Part shown: piece by piece, positions 17,468 through 25,260 of the stretch
Position numbering within the stretch: the first letter of the stretch is position 1
Layout of the letters: every line of letters starts with the position of its first letter
Assembly (NCBI GenBank): GCA_037139195.1
Contig: JBAXGW010000014.1
Span: 1-64,000, forward strand
Direction of reading: 5' to 3'
From: JBAXGW01 sp037139195
GTDB lineage: Bacteria > Bacteroidota > Bacteroidia > Bacteroidales > JAHJDW01
DNA: 64,000 bases
The notes under the pieces: model-generated
The model's database searches: none
The model's input: the letters and a program-made list of their open reading frames with translations, nothing else
Told to the model about the DNA's origin: nothing
Made by a program: the position numbers and the translations under genes

Positions 17468-20001
17468 TACTCCTCGCAAAGGCTTATTTTCTTTTTTAAT
17501 AAAAGGAAAATAACAACACCAATTCCAATAAACATGATAATTGAGGAAATTAATGATATCAGTTCGCCAATTTTATAAGATTGAGGCTCAAATTTAAATT
17601 CTATAGAATGTTTCCCTGCTGGGACAATCATTCCTCTTAGCACGTAGTCTGCTCTGAAATAATCGGTTTTATTGCCATCAATATATGCATTCCAGCCTTT
17701 ATCATAATAAATTTCCGAAAAAATAATGCATTGTTCGCTTTTTGTTGAATAGCTGTATTTCAAATTGTTAGGTTTGTATTCATCAAGCTGTACAAAATCA
17801 GTTTTATCAGAAATGTATTTATTTGACTTTAAAAAATTTGAATACCTTTTATCAACCAATGCCGTAATTTGAGGATTGATTGTTTTTATTTTTGCTAGTT
17901 CAATATCTGAATTGTCTACCTGGTCAATATTATTAACAAACCAAGCATTCCCAAGTGCATATCTATTAACTAAAGCAGGAGCGCTTGGATTGTAAATAAT
18001 ATATTTTGTATTTAACATATTTACAGCTGGCATCTGACTAAAGGCAACTCTTATTGCAGAATCAGTAGGTGTGTTTTTTAAAGTATTGATGAAAAGTTGT
18101 GTTTCTTGAGATAATTGATTTTCAATCAATTCTTGATATCTTTTTAGTTTTGCACCGTGATAGCCACCAATTGATTTGTGAAAGTATGAAGTTGATGCAT
18201 CGTTAAAAGTATTTGTAGCTACATTCAATACTCTATAATCTGGAGATTTGTCTTTTAATATAAACTCGTCAGCAGCAGATGGTGTAAATTCTGCTTTGAG
18301 TTGACGTTGCGAAATAAAGCTATCATCATTTAAATAGCGTTTATTGATGCTCCACACGTCAAATAGCACTAAAAGTGTGATTAAGCTTAAAACAATTTTT
18401 AAATTTATTATTTTTTTATTAAATAAAAACAAAACCACAAAAGCGGCTAATATCAGTAGAAAGCTTCTTATAGCGTCTGCTTTAAAAATTGAAATACGAG
18501 CAGCTTCTAAATTAGTGCTTAATTGGTTGAAATATTCAACATACTGTGCTACTTGATCGGACTTTGTCCCATCTGATTTAATTTTAGTGATTTGTTCACT
18601 AAACATTTGTTGCTCTTGGTTATTAATAAATGAGTTGAATGTTGTTGGCAATAACCAAAATAATAGCGCCAGTCCACCAGTTAAACCAAATGCAACGTAA
18701 AAGTATTTCGCTTTTTCTTTTAAAATTTCAGGTCTTTTAATAATATCTTTTAAAGCAATGATAGCAAGTAACGGCATTGTAAATTCAGCAATTATTAATA
18801 TCATCGAAACTGCTCTAAACTTGTTGTAGCCAGGAACATGAGTTAGAAAAAAATCAGTTAGTGGCATGAAATTCTTCCCCCAGGCCAAAATAATAGATAG
18901 GATTGTTGCAGAAACAAGGAACCATTTGATTCTGCCTTCAACAATGAAAGCTCCTAAAACAAAAAGAAAGCAGATTATAGCTCCAATATAAACTGGACCA
19001 GAGGTGAACGGCTGATCGCCCCAGTATTGATTTTGTTGAGATATTTGCTCAGTAAATTTAGGATCAATATTTGAAAGTGATGTTTCATTTTTGCCAATAT
19101 AGGTGGATTCTCCTCCCTTATAATTAGGAATCAATAGGGTAAACGTTTCTGAAACACCGTAGCTCCAATCAGTAGCGTAATCTTTGTCCAGTCCACTTGT
19201 TTTTTGCTGATTATTAGTAGTTAATTCTGATTTGCCTCTAGTACTAAAGCTACTGTATTCAGATGTTGTCCATAGAATAGCAACATTAACTCCAATTGAT
19301 ATTATTGATGCTGCTAATAGAGCTAATGATGATCTAAAAAACTCATTAAATTTCTTCTCTTTTAAAGAATAAGCAAATTCAACAATACCATAAACTACTA
19401 TAGTCATTGCTAAATAGTAGGTAATTTGTAGGTGGTTTGCTCCAATTTGAAGTGCTAACGCAAGTGCAAACAATACGGCTCCTAACAATCTTTTCCCAGT
19501 GTAAGTTAGTATTATACCTGCAAAAACGGGTGCTATATATCCTAATGCATGTGCTTTTGAATTATGCCCTGCTGCTAAAATAATGAAAAAATAAGATGAA
19601 AAACCGTATGCTATTGCTCCTGCAATTGCAATCCATTTGTCTACCTTTAATGTGAGTAGTAAAATGTAAAATCCTATCATTAAGAGAAATATATATTTTA
19701 CAGGTCCACTTAAACCAAAAGTTATTATGTTGTCAATATATTTCACAAGGTTGCCATTGTATAATGTCGATATTTGGAATGCAGGCATGCCTCCAAACAT
19801 TGAGTTTGTCCATAATGGCTCTTGATTATTTGCAGTTCTGAAATCAGATATTTCTTTCGCCATTCCAACATGACGAGTAATGTCATCTTGTTTTAAAACT
19901 TTCCCATCTAGTACGGGGCTAAAATATGCTATAGAGATAATAAAAAGTATTGCTATTGCAGCAAAATAAGGCAGGATTTTCTTGTAGTCGAAGTTTTTCA
20001 T
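17467..20001 (-). CDS. YfhO-family membrane protein (GT-C-like)
   Basis: A large polytopic membrane protein of 844 residues. There is a short cytoplasmic start, then about twelve hydrophobic helices interrupted by a periplasmic loop, a long soluble segment (roughly 560-780) and a last helix near the C terminus (about 805-835). The features YFSPVLDGKVLKQDD near the N terminus and NNLKYSYSTKSEQ with PAGKHSIEFKFEP near the end are typical of YfhO proteins in Bacteroidota. YfhO proteins are thought to be undecaprenyl-linked sugar transferases of the GT-C kind, for example in glycosylating teichoic acids in Firmicutes. The function here is by analogy. It has its own promoter and is followed by the coupled GT gene. 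Confidence 0.85.
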   Translation of the reverse strand: MKNFDYKKILPYFAAIAILFIISIAYFSPVLDGKVLKQDDITRHVGMAKEISDFRTANNQEPLWTNSMFGGMPAFQISTLYNGNLVKYIDNIITFGLSGPVKYIFLLMIGFYILLLTLKVDKWIAIAGAIAYGFSSYFFIILAAGHNSKAHALGYIAPVFAGIILTYTGKRLLGAVLFALALALQIGANHLQITYYLAMTIVVYGIVEFAYSLKEKKFNEFFRSSLALLAASIISIGVNVAILWTTSEYSSFSTRGKSELTTNNQQKTSGLDKDYATDWSYGVSETFTLLIPNYKGGESTYIGKNETSLSNIDPKFTEQISQQNQYWGDQPFTSGPVYIGAIICFLFVLGAFIVEGRIKWFLVSATILSIILAWGKNFMPLTDFFLTHVPGYNKFRAVSMILIIAEFTMPLLAIIALKDIIKRPEILKEKAKYFYVAFGLTGGLALLFWLLPTTFNSFINNQEQQMFSEQITKIKSDGTKSDQVAQYVEYFNQLSTNLEAARISIFKADAIRSFLLILAAFVVLFLFNKKIINLKIVLSLITLLVLFDVWSINKRYLNDDSFISQRQLKAEFTPSAADEFILKDKSPDYRVLNVATNTFNDASTSYFHKSIGGYHGAKLKRYQELIENQLSQETQLFINTLKNTPTDSAIRVAFSQMPAVNMLNTKYIIYNPSAPALVNRYALGNAWFVNNIDQVDNSDIELAKIKTINPQITALVDKRYSNFLKSNKYISDKTDFVQLDEYKPNNLKYSYSTKSEQCIIFSEIYYDKGWNAYIDGNKTDYFRADYVLRGMIVPAGKHSIEFKFEPQSYKIGELISLISSIIMFIGIGVVIFLLLKKKISLCEE

Positions 20002-20020
20002 TGTATATTTATTTATATTA

Positions 20021-20052
20021 CAAACTTACATGAATTTTTAATTATACACAAA
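20021..20052 (-). promoter_or_regulatory. Promoter for the YfhO-type gene
   Basis: On the minus strand TTTG (20049-20052) and TAAGTTTG (20021-20028) are 20 bases apart, close to the Bacteroidota consensus. The -7 box lies about 20 bases before the start codon. Confidence 0.55.
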
Positions 20053-20080
20053 TACATTTCAAATACATACAAAATATTTG

Positions 20081-20110
20081 AAAACAAAAAAAGACCGCCT
20101 AGGCAGTCTT
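20081..20110 (-). terminator. Intrinsic terminator of rpmH
   Basis: On the minus strand, AAGACTGCC pairs with GGCGGTCTT (one G-U pair) around a tiny loop and is followed by a run of seven T residues and more T-rich sequence. It lies 25 bases after the rpmH stop codon and is a convincing rho-independent terminator. Confidence 0.85.
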
Positions 20111-20135
20111 AAATATTTTTACAAACATCTAAAAT

Positions 20136-20294
20136 TTAGTGTTTATGTCTTTTATCGTCAGAAACAGATAATTTTTTTCTTCCTTTTGCTCTTCTAGCAG
20201 ATAGTACTTTGCGACCATTAGCTGTAGACATTCTTTCTCTGAAACCATGTTTGTTTCTTCTTTTTCTAACCGAAGGTTGAAATGTTCTTTTCAT
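20136..20294 (-). CDS. rpmH: 50S ribosomal protein L34
   Basis: A 52-residue, very basic protein beginning MKRTFQPSVRKRRNKHGFR and ending DDKRHKH, with the conserved core MSTANGRKVLSARRAKGRK. This is the signature of L34, a component of the large ribosomal subunit. It is too short to be picked up by a length-limited gene search. It has a consensus promoter immediately upstream and a strong terminator downstream, so it is a single-gene transcription unit. The usual bacterial neighbours rnpA and dnaA are not adjacent here. Confidence 0.97.
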   Translation of the reverse strand: MKRTFQPSVRKRRNKHGFRERMSTANGRKVLSARRAKGRKKLSVSDDKRHKH

Positions 20295-20324
20295 TGTTTT
20301 TTCCTCTTTTCTTTAAACGGACTG

Positions 20325-20355
20325 CAAAAGTACGAATTTATTTTTTTTATGCAAA
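20325..20355 (-). promoter_or_regulatory. Bacteroidota-type promoter for rpmH
   Basis: On the minus strand TTTG (20352-20355) and TACTTTTG (20325-20332) are spaced by exactly 19 bases, a full consensus match. The start codon is 30 bases after the -7 box. Confidence 0.8.
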
Positions 20356-20400
20356 TATTTTATCGAAAAAAAATAAAATAACTGAATAAAAATTATGTTT

Positions 20401-21021
20401 TTAAATAATGACATGCGCAACTCTCTTTGTTTCAAAGAATTCCTCATCAAACCATTTGTTAATATTCCAAAGTTGAACTTTATTACTAATTTGTGATATT
20501 TCTTCGTGAAAATCGCCGCCTTTCAAATACAATAAACCATTTTTTAAGTCATTGCTTTGTGTCGATTTAATCTTTCCTTTGCACCAACCTAGTATTTCAG
20601 GCAGGGTTGTAACTGCTCTAGAAACAACAAAATCAAATTTTTTATTTAAACTTTCTGCTCTTGCATGTTCGGTTGTTAAATTTTTCAATCCAATTGCTTC
20701 TGAAATTTCGGATGCAACCTTCACTTTTTTTCCTATAGAATCAACCAAATGAAACCTAACTTCTGGAAACATAATAGCTAATGGTATGCCTGGAAAGCCT
20801 CCGCCAGTTCCAATGTCCATTATTTCGCTTCCGTCAACAAAATTTATAACTTTAGCTATTGCCAAAGAATGCAAAACATGCCTTTCGTAAATATTTTCAA
20901 TGTCTTTTCTTGAAATTACATTAATTTTCGAATTCCAATCTAGATAAAGTTCTTGAAGTGCAGCAATTTTATCGTGTTTATCAATATCCAATTCTGGAAA
21001 ATATTTTTCAATTATTTTCAT
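20401..21021 (-). CDS. rsmG: 16S rRNA (guanine527-N7)-methyltransferase
   Basis: RsmG (GidB) methylates G527 of 16S rRNA using S-adenosylmethionine. The SAM-binding loop is DIGTGGGFPGIPLAI and the following strand is RFHLVDSIGKKVKVA; the conserved VVSRAVTTLPEI is present. I start it at the ATG giving MKIIEKYFPEL, because the 30 residues upstream in frame are hydrophobic low-complexity sequence with no counterpart in the family. The resulting 206 residues fit the family. It is divergently arranged from the glucosaminidase gene. Confidence 0.95.
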   Translation of the reverse strand: MKIIEKYFPELDIDKHDKIAALQELYLDWNSKINVISRKDIENIYERHVLHSLAIAKVINFVDGSEIMDIGTGGGFPGIPLAIMFPEVRFHLVDSIGKKVKVASEISEAIGLKNLTTEHARAESLNKKFDFVVSRAVTTLPEILGWCKGKIKSTQSNDLKNGLLYLKGGDFHEEISQISNKVQLWNINKWFDEEFFETKRVAHVII

Positions 21022-21140
21022 TAAATATATTTTTTTATGCAAAATAACAATATACCATAGATAATAACAAGGGTTTGTGAAAAAAAAGAATCTATTACGA
21101 ATAAAATACAATACAATGATATTAATTTTACAAGAAAAAT

Positions 21141-22079
21141 ATGCTCAGACTAACATTCTCATTTTTATTCTTTATTATTGTTTTTAATACTACTGGACAG
21201 TCGATTAATGCAGCTTCAATTTATATTGAGAAGTATAAAAATGATGCTATTAGAGAAATGTTAGAAAGTGGTGTTCCCGCCAGTATCACACTTTCACAAG
21301 GTATTTTAGAATCGGGCAATGGTTCCAGCGAATTGGCTGTAAATGCTAATAATCATTTTGGGATTAAATGCCATCAGGATTGGCTTGGAGAAACATTTAT
21401 TTTAGACGATGATACAAAAAACGAGTGCTTTAGAAAATATACTTGCGTTTTTGAATCATACAGAGATCATTCTCTTTTTTTAAAAACAAGAACTCGTTAT
21501 AATAAGCTTTTTCTTCTTAATATTACTGATTATAAAGGTTGGGCAAATGGATTAAAAGATGCTGGATACGCAACTAATCCAAAATATGCCGATATGCTTA
21601 TTAGTATAATTGAGCGAAATAAATTGTATCAGTATGATTCTGTATATCTGAAATATAACACCGACAGTCTTCTAAAAGCACAAGAATTATTTGCTAAAAT
21701 TGAATCAAAACAGGGAGAAGCAGTAAATAGCAGGAAAACATATAAGAACAACAATGTATTATTTATTATTGTAAAGGCAAATGACGATATTGATAAAATA
21801 TGTAAAGATTTAGATATTAGACCTTGGCAAATATACAAATACAATGATTTACCAAAGGGAAGCAAGATTGAACAAGGTCAGATTATTTATATTAAACCTA
21901 AAAGAAACAAAAATGCTCAAGAATTTCATGTGGTTAAAAATAATGAAACAATGCAAATTATCTCTCAAAAATACGCTATTAAGCTGAGAAAGCTTTATAT
22001 TAAAAACAATTTACCCTTTGGAAGTGAACCAACCAAAGGGCAAAAGATTTATTTAAATAAAAGACAGAGAATCAATTAA
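21141..22079 (+). CDS. Secreted glucosaminidase with two LysM domains
   Basis: A peptidoglycan hydrolase. A signal peptide (about 1-20, ending near TTGQS) is followed by a glucosaminidase domain (about 25-165) with the catalytic Glu in QGILESGNGSSELA and the family element NNHFGIKCH. Two LysM peptidoglycan-binding repeats follow (about 205-250 and 258-308). The family includes the enzymes that cleave cell-wall glycan during remodelling. It converges with the DUF5723 gene and their ends overlap by four bases. Confidence 0.9.
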   Translation: MLRLTFSFLFFIIVFNTTGQSINAASIYIEKYKNDAIREMLESGVPASITLSQGILESGNGSSELAVNANNHFGIKCHQDWLGETFILDDDTKNECFRKYTCVFESYRDHSLFLKTRTRYNKLFLLNITDYKGWANGLKDAGYATNPKYADMLISIIERNKLYQYDSVYLKYNTDSLLKAQELFAKIESKQGEAVNSRKTYKNNNVLFIIVKANDDIDKICKDLDIRPWQIYKYNDLPKGSKIEQGQIIYIKPKRNKNAQEFHVVKNNETMQIISQKYAIKLRKLYIKNNLPFGSEPTKGQKIYLNKRQRIN

Positions 22080-23491
22080 AACCTCATTTGAGGAACATTC
22101 TCATTGTTCTTCATTTTGCGATAACCAAATACGAAATTCATCCCAAAGTGAATAATTGCATTTCTAGCTGTTGTAGGATAAAATGCACCCCATATATTAT
22201 CGGCTGTGGCATATATTTGCCAAAACCCTAGATTTAGAGCCATGCCAAATCCAACATTGCTATAACTTCTATTTAAAATTGAATAATTAGCAGTTAAACT
22301 TAGCATATTGCCAATTTGTTTATTATATGAAATTGTTAAAGAAGGATGCCACATTTTGTTAAAAATCTCAAATCTAACTAATGCTCCTACTTTGTCTTTT
22401 GGTGTTAGATTAAAAGCACCTGTTAAATATATTTTTGTGCCAATTGGAGATTTATAAGATTCATTAGATTCTTTTAATTCAAATATGGTCTGCAAAGAAT
22501 CTAGCATTTTTTCTAACCCACTATTTGCTGTATCCGTATTACTTAAAAATTCATTTAAATCAATTCCGTCAAAAGTAAATTCTCCATTTTTATTTGAGAA
22601 ATTTCTAATGTTAGATTTCCATGTTATACTTCCCCAATCAATAACACTGGCCGAAAAAGAAATACGCTCACTTAATTTATACGTTGCTCCTAAGTCGATT
22701 CCAAATCCTTTGTTTTCAGTATTCGTTAGATATTTATACATTGGAACTATTGTTGAGATATCCGGGTTATTAAAATCACCGTTTTCAGCATAAATATTAG
22801 AATCTATTGACGAATTTATCAATATATCTGATTTTGCTGTTAAAGCATAATCGGCTTCATTAGTATATAACGAAATATTGCTCTTGGTTGTGTTCACATT
22901 CGTCATCCCAAGTAAATACTTTGGGCGAATACCAACTGTTAACTTGTCATTTATTACTCTTGCGTAGCCCAGCCCGTATTCTCTGTAATGAGTAAAGTTG
23001 ACGCCAATACCATCAAAATTTGCAGTTTTTCCAATAAACTGACCGTTTCCTTTCCAAAGCAAACTCATCAAATCTTTTGGATAACCTAATTTGAAAGCTA
23101 CTTTTTCTGCAACTGAAAAACTAAAATAATTTTTTTTCTTTAATTTAAAGCCAAAAGAAAATAAATCTATTTGAACATTTGCTGAAAAGAAGTTTTTTTG
23201 AGTCATTTTGGACAGTGCATTATCCACATCAATATATAATGAGTCATCTTTTCTTTTTCTTATTAAATCTTTATACGCAAATCCATTATGCGTAACTCCA
23301 AAATACATAGAGGATAATCCAGGGAAGCCAACATATACTTTGGGTGTAGGAATAAACGAAGGATTAGTGTAAATGGATTGAGGGACCATTGGCATTAAAT
23401 GGATTGTTAAATCTTGTTGCGAAAATGCTACACTACTCAAAAACAGACACACAATAGATATATAAAATTTCATTTTTCTCATAATTATCAA
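22076..23491 (-). CDS. DUF5723 outer-membrane-type protein
   Basis: Matches the DUF5723 pattern common in Bacteroidota: signal peptide ending SSVAFSQQ, then HLMPMVPQSIYTNPSF near the mature start, and many amphipathic beta-strand-like segments with aromatic ends (for example LGYARVINDKLTVGI) through to the C terminus. This suggests an outer-membrane beta barrel. The function is unknown. It is 8 bases downstream of the lipoprotein gene and probably co-transcribed with it. The start may be any of three nearby ATGs. Confidence 0.8.
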   Translation of the reverse strand: MIIMRKMKFYISIVCLFLSSVAFSQQDLTIHLMPMVPQSIYTNPSFIPTPKVYVGFPGLSSMYFGVTHNGFAYKDLIRKRKDDSLYIDVDNALSKMTQKNFFSANVQIDLFSFGFKLKKKNYFSFSVAEKVAFKLGYPKDLMSLLWKGNGQFIGKTANFDGIGVNFTHYREYGLGYARVINDKLTVGIRPKYLLGMTNVNTTKSNISLYTNEADYALTAKSDILINSSIDSNIYAENGDFNNPDISTIVPMYKYLTNTENKGFGIDLGATYKLSERISFSASVIDWGSITWKSNIRNFSNKNGEFTFDGIDLNEFLSNTDTANSGLEKMLDSLQTIFELKESNESYKSPIGTKIYLTGAFNLTPKDKVGALVRFEIFNKMWHPSLTISYNKQIGNMLSLTANYSILNRSYSNVGFGMALNLGFWQIYATADNIWGAFYPTTARNAIIHFGMNFVFGYRKMKNNENVPQMRF

Positions 23492-23499
23492 TTTATTAA

Positions 23500-25146
23500 T
23501 TAAAAGTCAGCCTTTAGCTGCGCACGAGTTCCTAATTTAACATCTAATTTATAGTTCGAATAAATTTTCACAATGTCGTTTCCATTATTTGTTGTAGCAA
23601 GCTTGCCTCTGACAATTATTTTTTTGCAATTAGCTAGTTTATCGAGCTTAGCTGCAGTTAAAGTTGTTTCTGTAATTTTATTTGTTGGTACCGTAACTTT
23701 ATAAGCTGGTGCAGGTCCTGCTATTCCAGCAGCTACTACACTTTGCAGCGGATTTAATAGCGAATCAATTACAACGTAGTTGCTATCTGCAAATAAAACT
23801 TGAATTTGAGACTCTAAAGGAAAACTGTTTGTGGTATTGATTTTAAATGAAATCCAATCAATTTCTTGAATTTTGCTAAATTCAAAATCAAATGTATCTT
23901 GAAGAACAAAATTCCAAGCTCTTCCATACAATGGTAACTCTACTTGCAAATCAACATCAAAACGACTATTTTCAAGAACAAAGTTTTTAATTGGCGTTGC
24001 CTGAGGATTAGATAACCCTGTTAATGAATACGTTACAGTTCTAGGTGATATATTTATAAAATTGTCAAAATTTGAATTGTTTTTATGCAAATAAATGCTG
24101 TCTCTGACTGAACTTCCAACTTGCGAAATAGTTGGGGCATTGATACTGAAAGGGTTTGGCAATCCTGTTCCTGAAAGCACTACTACAAAAGGAGCATTTG
24201 TAGGCGAATTGGCTTTTATTGCATTAAACGATACGTCAATTGGCATACCGAAAGAATTTGTTGTAGTTATTTTAATTCTTGGGTCTTCAAGAATAAATGC
24301 TCCCATAATATTGTTTTTAAAAATATCTATGCTAACGGTATCTACAGCAATATTAAAAGTTTGTTGCCCTAGGTATCCAAACAATTTTTTGTATTTAATG
24401 TTTGTAAAATCTTGAGTAAAACTAAAGCTATAAGCAGGCAAAATAGGGTTTCCATTGTTGAATACAACTGCTTCAATGTTTATATCAATTTCATTGTTGC
24501 CCCCTGAGTTATTAAAAACAATTTTATAATCGGATAAATCAATGTCAGAACTCAACATGGCAGGTGTGCTGCCATTGTATGTATATGGTAACTCCTTATA
24601 AAAAGGAATGCCATTTTTCGTAGCATTTGGAATTGAGAATCTAAATTTTGCATTTTGATTTAAATCCAATGAGAGTTGTAATTTTAAATCGCAAGTTTTC
24701 AAAATGGCACTATCGTAAATTCCTCCATTTGGAGTTGCAAAAGTAAGAACTTGATTGTAATTATTTTTCGCACTATCACCAATAGGTGTAGCTGGTGGAA
24801 GATTGTAATTTTCTGTTTTCGAAAAATTTTGATCTGCAATTATAATCAGCTCACTTGCTAATTTTGAATACACTGTTCCATTATAAACCAGTGTAATAAA
24901 GCCCGTTCCATCTTCAACAAGCATGTGTTCACTGTCATAGTCTCTAATGATATCGCCAAGCGTTAACTCTGAGTGAATAACCGGAACAGCAACATTTGGT
25001 GTATACTGACCGCCAGCCAATCTATTCGTATCAAAATCATCTTTAAAACAGGAAGATGTTAATACCGATATTAAAGCAATAAAAACTACCAAAGTAATTC
25101 TGTTTGCATTAATTTTGCTGATTTTACTAAAATGAGTGTTATTCAT
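23500..25146 (-). CDS. Lipoprotein of unknown function
   Basis: A 548-residue protein with a lipobox LTSSC (Cys33) after a hydrophobic segment, so it is likely anchored in the outer membrane. The rest is rich in Ser, Thr, Asn and beta-strand-like stretches, with no catalytic motif I recognise. The opening GGQYTPNVAVPVIHSELTLG occurs in lipoproteins found next to DUF5723 genes in Bacteroidota. The pair could form a surface complex; that is inferred only from adjacency. Confidence 0.7.
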   Translation of the reverse strand: MNNTHFSKISKINANRITLVVFIALISVLTSSCFKDDFDTNRLAGGQYTPNVAVPVIHSELTLGDIIRDYDSEHMLVEDGTGFITLVYNGTVYSKLASELIIIADQNFSKTENYNLPPATPIGDSAKNNYNQVLTFATPNGGIYDSAILKTCDLKLQLSLDLNQNAKFRFSIPNATKNGIPFYKELPYTYNGSTPAMLSSDIDLSDYKIVFNNSGGNNEIDINIEAVVFNNGNPILPAYSFSFTQDFTNIKYKKLFGYLGQQTFNIAVDTVSIDIFKNNIMGAFILEDPRIKITTTNSFGMPIDVSFNAIKANSPTNAPFVVVLSGTGLPNPFSINAPTISQVGSSVRDSIYLHKNNSNFDNFINISPRTVTYSLTGLSNPQATPIKNFVLENSRFDVDLQVELPLYGRAWNFVLQDTFDFEFSKIQEIDWISFKINTTNSFPLESQIQVLFADSNYVVIDSLLNPLQSVVAAGIAGPAPAYKVTVPTNKITETTLTAAKLDKLANCKKIIVRGKLATTNNGNDIVKIYSNYKLDVKLGTRAQLKADF

Positions 25147-25260
25147 AATTTTAGATATTTTATTATTCTTTTAAGATTAAAAGAGTCAATTTGAATACTA
25201 AATTAATAATTATTTAAGAATCTACAAAACAAAACTAAAATGATTATTTTAAAAAGCGAC

